Source: Billgrantia zhangzhouensis
GTDB taxonomy: Bacteria; Pseudomonadota; Gammaproteobacteria; Pseudomonadales; Halomonadaceae
Length of the DNA: 64,000 nt
Assembly (NCBI RefSeq): GCF_021404465.1
Contig: NZ_JABFTT010000016.1
Location: 1-64,000, forward strand
Direction of reading: 5' to 3'
Of this stretch, positions 57,693-64,000 are shown piece by piece; within the stretch, counting starts at the first letter, position 1; each line of letters starts with the position of its first letter. A model generated the notes under the pieces. The model was given only the letters and a program-made list of their open reading frames with translations, searched no databases and was not told where the DNA came from. A program made the position numbers and the translations under genes.

Positions 57693-58727
57693 ATGAACCG
57701 TATCCTGACGCGCTACCTGCTGGCCGCTTCCATTGCTGGTCTTACCGCGGCTTCCGCCGCCCAGGCCTCCACCACCCTGCGCATGTCGCATTTCTGGCCG
57801 GACGGCTCCGGCATCAACCAGGAGATCTTCCAGGCCTGGGCCGATGCCGTGCAGGAGGCCTCCGGAGGCGAGCTACAGGTCGAGAACTATCCGTCCCAGA
57901 CCCTGACCCGTGCTGACCAGGCCTATCAGGGGGCGGTCAACGGCATCTCCGACATCGCCATCACCGCCCAGGGCTACACTGCCGGGCGCTTCCCGCTGTC
58001 GCAGATCGTCGAGCTGCCGGGCATTTCCGATACCGCCAGCCAGGGGGCGTGCATCCTGCAAACCCTCTACGACGATGGCCATATCGCCAGCGAGTACGAC
58101 GACACCAAGGTGCTGTTCATGTTCACCACGGGACCGGGCTACCTGCACACCGTGGACAACGACATCCAGTCGCCCGCCGACCTGTCGGGCCTGCGCATCC
58201 GTCGCCCCACCGCCGTGGCCGGTGAGATGCTCGAGCAGCTCGGTGCGCAGCCGGTCGGCATGCCGGCACCGGAAATCTACACCTCCCTGCAGCGGGGCGT
58301 GATCGACGGCCTCAGCTTCCCCTGGGAGGGCATGAAGGTGTTCCGTCTCAACGAGCTGGCCAACTACCACACCCAGGTGCCGTTCTATTCACTGGTCTTC
58401 GTCGCCACCATGAACCAGAACAGCTTCGATCGCCTGAGCCCCGAACAGCAGGCCGCCATCGAGGCCAACATGGGCATGCAGTGGAGCGAAGTGGCCGGCC
58501 GGGTGTTCGACGGCCTGGACGAAGCCGGCAAGCAGGAAGCCGAGGAGGCCGGGCACACCATTCGCGTGATCGACAACCCGCTGGAGCACGACGAATGGGC
58601 CGGTCCGCTCGAGACAGGCATCGAGAACTACCTGCGCGAGCTCGAAGGCCGCGGCCTGGACAATGCTCGCGACGTCTATGATGCCGCCATGGCGGCGCGC
58701 GAGTCCTGCTCCGTCGAGCAGGGCTGA
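57693..58727 (+). CDS. TRAP transporter substrate-binding protein (DctP family), copy C
   Basis: A 344-residue periplasmic receptor with a signal peptide (SAAQA-STT). SGLRIRRPTAVAGEMLEQLGA has the carboxylate-binding Arg; the conserved Cys pair (GACILQ and a terminal ESC) is present. It is the only one of the three close paralogues directly followed by DctQ and DctM genes (14-nt gap). Between vanR and pobA, it probably takes up 4-hydroxybenzoate or a related aromatic acid. CCGGAGG precedes the ATG. Confidence 0.92.
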   Translation: MNRILTRYLLAASIAGLTAASAAQASTTLRMSHFWPDGSGINQEIFQAWADAVQEASGGELQVENYPSQTLTRADQAYQGAVNGISDIAITAQGYTAGRFPLSQIVELPGISDTASQGACILQTLYDDGHIASEYDDTKVLFMFTTGPGYLHTVDNDIQSPADLSGLRIRRPTAVAGEMLEQLGAQPVGMPAPEIYTSLQRGVIDGLSFPWEGMKVFRLNELANYHTQVPFYSLVFVATMNQNSFDRLSPEQQAAIEANMGMQWSEVAGRVFDGLDEAGKQEAEEAGHTIRVIDNPLEHDEWAGPLETGIENYLRELEGRGLDNARDVYDAAMAARESCSVEQG

Positions 58728-58741
58728 GCCGGGAGCCTGTG

Positions 58742-59266
58742 ATGCAAGCCTTGTCGTTCGTGAGTCGCCAGTTGGCACGGCTGTGCCTGCTGGTGGCGGG
58801 TCTGGCGCTGCTCGGCCTGATGGGCGTGACCATCGTCGACGTGCTGCTGCGCCTAGTATTCCGGCTGTCGGGAGGCGCGCTGAACTGGAGCGTGATCGGC
58901 AGCGTCGAGCTGGTGCGCTACCTTCTTATGTTCTCCTTGCTGGCGGCTATGGCTGCCAGCGTGGAGCGTAGCCAGGTTGTGGTGGAGGCCTTTAGCCACG
59001 GTTTATCGCCAGCACTCAAGGAGCGTTTGGGGGGGATTTTTTTGATTGGCTTCGTAGTGCTGGGAGCGGTAATGGCGGTCGGGCTGTGGCAGGAAGCCAG
59101 CATCGCCTCTCAGCGTGGCCAGGTGACCCAGGACCTGCGCATTCCCATGGCGCCGATCTATCAGTTCGGTGCCGTGCTGTGCGCACTGCTGGCGCTGCGC
59201 AGCCTGGTTCACGCCGCGCTTGGGACACTCTTCGCCACCGAGGGAGGAGGTGTTCACCATGGGTAG
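58742..59266 (+). CDS. TRAP transporter small permease (DctQ family)
   Basis: A 174-residue protein with four membrane helices (about 11-35, 52-72, 92-113 and 138-160). DVLLRLVFRLSGGALNWSVIGSVELVRYL is longer than but consistent with the DctQ helix 1-2 loop. ATG 58742 follows GGGAG by 6 nt. Its end overlaps DctM by 8 nt. Confidence 0.9.
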   Translation: MQALSFVSRQLARLCLLVAGLALLGLMGVTIVDVLLRLVFRLSGGALNWSVIGSVELVRYLLMFSLLAAMAASVERSQVVVEAFSHGLSPALKERLGGIFLIGFVVLGAVMAVGLWQEASIASQRGQVTQDLRIPMAPIYQFGAVLCALLALRSLVHAALGTLFATEGGGVHHG

Positions 59267-60545
59267 CGAAATGATCGGTGGCATCGGCCTCGTCGGTTTG
59301 CTGCTGTTGCTGGTGCTGCGGGTGCCCGTGGCACTCTCGATGCTGATCGTCGGTGTGGTGGGCTTCGCCCAAGTGATCTCCTGGGGTGCGGCGCTCTCTA
59401 TGGTCAAGTCGGTACCGGTGGACGTGCTCTCCAGCTACAGCTTCAGCGCCATTCCGATGTTCATTCTCATGGGCGTGCTCGCCGCACACTCGGGCATGGC
59501 CGGGATGCTATTCAACTCGACGCGCACCATCTGCGGCGGCTGGAAGGGCGGCATGGCGATTGCCACGGTGGGCTCCTGCGGGGTGTTCTCGGCGATCTCC
59601 GGTTCGTCGCTGGCAACCGCCAGCACCATGACCCGCGTTGCCCTGCCCGAGATGGAGAAGCACGGCTATGCGCGTTCGCTGGCGACCGGCACCCTGGCGG
59701 CGGGTGGCACTCTGGGCATCATGATTCCGCCCAGCATCGCGTTGCTGATCTACGCCGTCATCACCGAGCAGTCGGTGGGCGACATGTTCGCCGCGGGGAT
59801 CATTCCCGGCCTGCTGGGGCTCGTCTTCTATGCCCTGACGGTCAGCGTGGTGATGCGTCTCAAGCCCGGCCTGGCGGTGCCCGGCGAACCCACCAGCTTC
59901 GCCGAGAAGTTTCGTTCGCTGGCCGGCCTACTGCCCTTCTTCACGGTGTTCGTGATCATCATTGCGGGCATCTACCAGGGCATGTTCACGCCCACCGAGG
60001 GTGCCAGCGTGGGTGCCTTTGCCACCCTGCTGTATGCCTTCTACAAGGGCATGCGCCTGGCCGGGCTGTGGCAGAGCGTGCAGGAGACCCTGGCGTTGTC
60101 GGCGGTAGTGTTCTTCATGCTGGTGGGGGCCGAGACGCTGGGCTATTTCATCTCGGTGTCGCGGATCTCTTTTACCATCAGCACCTTCCTCGGCGGCCTG
60201 GACGTACCGACTATGGTGATCCTGCTGCTGATCCTGCTGCTCTACTTCGTGCTCGGAATGTTCATGGACTCGATTGCCATGCTGGTAATCACGGTGCCGG
60301 TGGTGTTTCCGATCATCACCATGCTCGGTATTGATCCGGTGTGGTTCGGCATCCTCACCGTGCTGACGGTGGAGCTGGGGCTGGTGACGCCCCCAGTGGG
60401 CATGAACGTGTTCGTGATCAAGGCGATGGCGCCGCATGTCGGTCTGGGCGAAATCTACCGTGGGGTGGCGCCGTTCATCGTGGCGGACCTGCTGCGCCTG
60501 GCACTGCTGATCGCCTTCCCCATCCTCACGCTGTGGATGCTGTAG
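59259..60545 (+). CDS. TRAP transporter large permease (DctM family)
   Basis: A 428-residue polytopic protein with conserved DctM blocks: SGSSLATASTMTRVALPEM, GTLAAGGTLGIMIPPSIALL and TPPVGMNVFVIKAMAP. ATG 59259 is chosen because GGGAGGAGGTG precedes it; the frame is open further upstream inside dctQ. Operon end, followed by a terminator shared with the convergent AraC gene. Likely membrane partner of all three related receptors in the window. Confidence 0.93.
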   Translation: MGSEMIGGIGLVGLLLLLVLRVPVALSMLIVGVVGFAQVISWGAALSMVKSVPVDVLSSYSFSAIPMFILMGVLAAHSGMAGMLFNSTRTICGGWKGGMAIATVGSCGVFSAISGSSLATASTMTRVALPEMEKHGYARSLATGTLAAGGTLGIMIPPSIALLIYAVITEQSVGDMFAAGIIPGLLGLVFYALTVSVVMRLKPGLAVPGEPTSFAEKFRSLAGLLPFFTVFVIIIAGIYQGMFTPTEGASVGAFATLLYAFYKGMRLAGLWQSVQETLALSAVVFFMLVGAETLGYFISVSRISFTISTFLGGLDVPTMVILLLILLLYFVLGMFMDSIAMLVITVPVVFPIITMLGIDPVWFGILTVLTVELGLVTPPVGMNVFVIKAMAPHVGLGEIYRGVAPFIVADLLRLALLIAFPILTLWML

Positions 60546-60582
60546 CAGGTTCGCCACGGCGTTTACGCTAATGGCGCATTGT

Positions 60583-60608
60583 GGCCCTGCCCTTCGGCAG
60601 GGCCTTTT
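60583..60608 (+). terminator. Terminator between dctM and the AraC regulator
   Basis: A perfect 9-bp stem pairs GGCCCTGCC (60583-60591) with GGCAGGGCC (60596-60604) around a 4-nt loop, followed by TTTT. Confidence 0.85.
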
Positions 60609-61521
60609 ACCGTGCGTGTTCGTCAAGACTCTGGCGCAGACGGAACGCCTTGGGGGAAAGGTCGGTGTTGCGCTTGAAGAAGCGGGTGAAATAGGCCGGT
60701 TCGGAGAAGCCCAGGCTGTCGGCGACCTGGCTGATGGTCATGTTGGTGTAGATGAGCTGACGCTTGGCCTCGAGCAGCAGGCGCTCATGGAGCAACTGGA
60801 GCGCGCTGCGGTCCGCCAGCCGACGGCACAGGGCATTGAGGTGTGCGCTGCTCATGCCTAACTGCTCGGCGAAGCGCTCGACGCTGGGCTGCTGGCGGTA
60901 TTGCGCCTCGATCAGCGCCTGGAAGTTCGCCAGATGCTCGTGCCCGCGGTCGCGCTGGCGCGGTCTGGGGGAGCTGTCGTGCAGGCCGTGCGGTTCGGCC
61001 AGGCGGGAAAGCGCCACCGCCAGGGCCTGGACCAGGGCGCTCAGCATGCGGTCGCGCCCCGGCGCGGGCTGGCGGTATTCGGTATCGATCTGTTCCACCA
61101 GGGCGGCCAGGCGTCGGGCCTGCGGCGACTGCGTCAGCGGGTGATAGTCGGCGTGGTGCAGCACCCTGGCCTGCTCCTCGAGCCGCTGCCCGAGCTGCTC
61201 GGCCAGCGGTTGCGCCAGGGTGACGATATGGCCTTCTATGTCCTGAGAGAAGCGAAAGCCGTGGATGGTCATCGCCGGCACCACGATCACCAGCGGCCCC
61301 TGCAGCTCTTGCTGCGTGCCTTCGAGTTCCAGCTTCACCTGGCCGGAGGCGATATGCAGCACATGCACCAGGTCGGCATGGCGATGGGGGCGGATATGCC
61401 AATCGTGTAGCCGGCTGCGTTCGGGAATCGACTCGCAGTGAAGCAGGTCCGGCGTTGGCCAGTGGCGGGTTTCGCCGTAGAGTTTGAAGACGGGAACGGA
61501 AGCCTGCGCTGGGTGGCTCAT
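60607..61521 (-). CDS. AraC-family regulator divergent from pobA
   Basis: A 304-residue AraC/XylS-type activator. The N-terminal cupin-like sensor (HIRPHRHADLVHVLHIASGQ) is followed by two C-terminal HTH units (SVERFAEQLGMSSAHLNALC and ISQVADSLGFSEPAYFTRFF). The start at 61521 follows GGAGG. It is transcribed away from pobA over a 142-base gap, like the PobC/PobR-type AraC activators of 4-hydroxybenzoate hydroxylase in pseudomonads. A two-part box at 61576-61603, repeated before vdh, is its probable target. Confidence 0.9.
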   Translation of the reverse strand: MSHPAQASVPVFKLYGETRHWPTPDLLHCESIPERSRLHDWHIRPHRHADLVHVLHIASGQVKLELEGTQQELQGPLVIVVPAMTIHGFRFSQDIEGHIVTLAQPLAEQLGQRLEEQARVLHHADYHPLTQSPQARRLAALVEQIDTEYRQPAPGRDRMLSALVQALAVALSRLAEPHGLHDSSPRPRQRDRGHEHLANFQALIEAQYRQQPSVERFAEQLGMSSAHLNALCRRLADRSALQLLHERLLLEAKRQLIYTNMTISQVADSLGFSEPAYFTRFFKRNTDLSPKAFRLRQSLDEHAR

Positions 61522-61575
61522 GGGGGCCTCCTGGTCCGGCGGTGCGACCAAAGTCGATGTGGGATGCGTCAAAAA

Positions 61576-61603
61576 TCCAAGTGATGATAGGAATCTTGCC
61601 TTA
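61576..61603 (+). promoter_or_regulatory. Putative AraC-type activator box before pobA
   Basis: TCCAAG (61576-61581), 14 bases, TTGCCTTA (61596-61603), ending 60 bases before the pobA ATG. It is identical in both half-sites and in spacing to the box before the vanillin-dehydrogenase-like gene at 18378-18405. Confidence 0.55.
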
Positions 61604-61642
61604 AATCCCACTCTTTTTCATTGAAAAATGCAACTCATATGA

Positions 61643-62848
<1,206 letters not shown>

Positions 62849-62868
62849 CGGCGCCACCGTCGTACTGC

Positions 62869-62899
62869 GCCCGGGCATCGCTAATCGCCCGGGCTTTTT
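62869..62899 (+). terminator. Terminator after pobA
   Basis: GCCCGGGC occurs twice (62869-62876 and 62887-62894), is self-complementary and so pairs with itself around a 10-nt loop; TTTTT follows. Confidence 0.85.
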
Positions 62900-63001
62900 A
62901 CGGCGCTCAGAAGCCACGAAACGTGGCGATACTCGCCAGCGGCTCGCGCTCGGTGATGAAGCGGTTCTCCGGCGCCTCGGGGACCTCTGCCCCAGGGCGA
63001 T

Positions 63002-63050
63002 GGCGCAAAGCACCGGTACGTGACAAGCTCTTGTCATGTACCGTGGCGCC
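63002..63050. repeat. 49-base near-perfect inverted repeat in the pobA-methyltransferase gap
   Basis: GGCGC (63002-63006) and GCGCC (63046-63050), then CAC/GTG, then GGTACGTGACAAG (63015-63027) against CTTGTCATGTACC (63030-63042, one G-U) make a long hairpin with one small internal loop. No T run follows. No gene is supported in 62900-63185. Confidence 0.6.
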
Positions 63051-63185
63051 TGTCGCCAACCCATCACACAGTGAGACGACCCATGAGCCGAGCCGTGGGG
63101 CTGCCGCGGATCGCCCTGGGCTGATTCCCTGTGCTGTGCCGAAGGCGTCTTGATCGGCCGGCCTCCCTTTTGCTGAAATGCGCCC

Positions 63186-63791
63186 ATGATCCGAAGCCTG
63201 ATCTACGACACCCTCATCCTGCAGCTCACCACGCGCTGGTACGCCGAGGTGCTCAATCGACTTCCCGATAAGGCCACGCTGCTCGATGTGGGCATCGGCA
63301 CGGCTGGCGCGCTGTTGGCCAATGCCGAGGCGGCGAAACGCAAGGGACTGCGCATCACCGGCATCGACATCGATACCGACTACGTTGCGCGTGCCCGCAA
63401 GCATCTACGGGATTCCATACTGGCAGAGCATGTCTCGGTCCGCCTCGAATCCCTCTACGATCACGAAGATGCCTCCTACGATGCGGTCTACTTCTCCGCC
63501 AGCTTCATGCTGCTGCCGGAGCCAGAGCGAGCGCTGCGCCACTCCATTGAGCTGCTGGCGCCAGGCGGACGTCTCTACTTCACTCAAACCTTCCAACAAC
63601 GGCCCTCTCGCGGCATGGAACGGCTCAAGCCCATGCTCAAGCGGCTCACCAGCATTGAATTCGGCCGGGTGACCTACGAGGGCGTTTTCAGGGCGCAGCT
63701 CGACGCCGCCGGCCTGGCGCTAGAGGAGTTCACGGAGCTGGCGTGCCACGGCGACCGGGCGTCGTGCCTGGTGGTGGCCGTGCCTCGGTAG
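63186..63791 (+). CDS. Class I SAM-dependent methyltransferase
   Basis: A 201-residue methyltransferase with the SAM-binding motif LLDVGIGTAGALL, an acidic motif II (ITGIDIDTDYVARARKHL), motif III (YDAVYFSASFMLLPEPERAL) and LLAPGGRLYFTQTF. It lies alone between pobA and the partial minus-strand gene. Acceptor unknown; related proteins are annotated only as generic methyltransferases. Confidence 0.85.
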   Translation: MIRSLIYDTLILQLTTRWYAEVLNRLPDKATLLDVGIGTAGALLANAEAAKRKGLRITGIDIDTDYVARARKHLRDSILAEHVSVRLESLYDHEDASYDAVYFSASFMLLPEPERALRHSIELLAPGGRLYFTQTFQQRPSRGMERLKPMLKRLTSIEFGRVTYEGVFRAQLDAAGLALEEFTELACHGDRASCLVVAVPR

Positions 63792-63895
63792 GCTCCGCCG
63801 GAAAAGTGAATCCCTCATGAACGATGTAGTCCTTGCCCGCTGCCCCGTTCGGCGTCGGCGGTCAGGGTGCGCAAGCTGGAAGGCTATCCATGGCC

Positions 63896-64000
63896 CTAGC
63901 CCGCCTGGCGTACTGGCACTCGGCTCAGGTGGTTGTTCTCGTCGGCAAGGGTCTGCAGTAGCCGGCACAGCGTCTCGCGCTCGCTCTCCTCAAGAGGGGC
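63896..64000 (-). CDS. C-terminal end of a probable MarR-family regulator (cut by window edge)
   Basis: The minus-strand frame entering at 64000 reads PLLEESERETLCRLLQTLAD and then ENNHLSRVPVRQAG before the TAG at 63898-63896. The acidic helix followed by RETL-x-RLL-x-x-LA-x-EN is typical of the last helix of MarR proteins, but only 34 residues are visible. Confidence 0.5.
   Translation of the reverse strand, partial: APLEESERETLCRLLQTLADENNHLSRVPVRQAG

Noticed and set aside
62907..63404. Minus-strand frame across the pobA-methyltransferase gap
   Set aside because: It overlaps the methyltransferase and the long hairpin; its C-terminal stretch looks protein-like but no family is recognisable.

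Overview
The window reads as chromosome of a GC-rich gammaproteobacterium that lives on plant-derived aromatic acids. The mix of TRAP and TTT uptake systems, a vanAB/pobA module, a benzoylformate decarboxylase very close to the Pseudomonas enzyme and a DcaP-type porin fits a Halomonas-like organism. That placement is inference from gene content. No rRNA, tRNA or CRISPR array was seen.

Region 1 (1-14.6 kb) is an accessory region. It opens with the edge of an IS1182-family element, a small frameshifted gene and an epoxide hydrolase, followed by a wrecked IS3-type transposase. Next comes an AT-richer cassette on the + strand (2.4-9.5 kb): a KamA-like radical SAM protein, a 922-residue fusion of a metallo-beta-lactamase-fold hydrolase with an FAD/NAD(P)-binding protein, an MFS transporter, a GFA-type zinc protein, a cupin and a zeta-class GST. 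A LysR and a GlxA/AraC regulator flank it, and a decayed transposase tail closes it. The cassette looks horizontally acquired and matches no pathway I know. It is the best candidate here for an undescribed system. A large ATPase with a zinc-hook-like CxxC and a C-terminal HEPN-like motif (12-14.6 kb) looks like a stand-alone RloC-like defence nuclease.

Region 2 (14.7-26.7 kb) holds mdlC (benzoylformate decarboxylase), a TRAP binding protein and a vanillin-dehydrogenase-like ALDH, then a MarR regulator divergent from a feruloyl-CoA-synthase-type ligase. A LuxR regulator whose frame runs through a convergent TorF-type porin gene, a secreted serine hydrolase and a cupin follow.

Region 3 (26.7-41.4 kb) is an organic-acid module: CaiB-type CoA transferase, MmgE/PrpD protein, TTT transporter (TctC, later TctBA), enoyl-CoA hydratase, ADP-forming acyl-CoA synthetase, FadB-like bifunctional enzyme and an MFS transporter, bracketed by two LysR genes. 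Its substrate is not evident.

Region 4 (41.4-53.3 kb) has a complete TRAP operon, a single-chain CoA transferase, a thiolase, a DcaP-like porin, a DsbA-family protein and an opposing operon of crotonase, SDR and acyl-CoA dehydrogenase. With the ligase and MarR at 20-23 kb, these form a set resembling the Phd system for CoA-dependent beta-oxidation of phenylpropanoid side chains.

Region 5 (53.4-64 kb) carries vanA-vanB-dctP, a divergent vanR with TTGGATCCAA operators, a second TRAP operon (dctPQM), an AraC regulator divergent from pobA, a methyltransferase and the tail of a probable MarR gene. Together, hydroxycinnamates, vanillate, benzoylformate, aromatic aldehydes and 4-hydroxybenzoate would converge on protocatechuate and benzoate; ring-cleavage genes are not in the window. 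Three close DctP paralogues sit with separate aromatic operons while only one has its own matching membrane subunits, which suggests a shared pump with interchangeable receptors.
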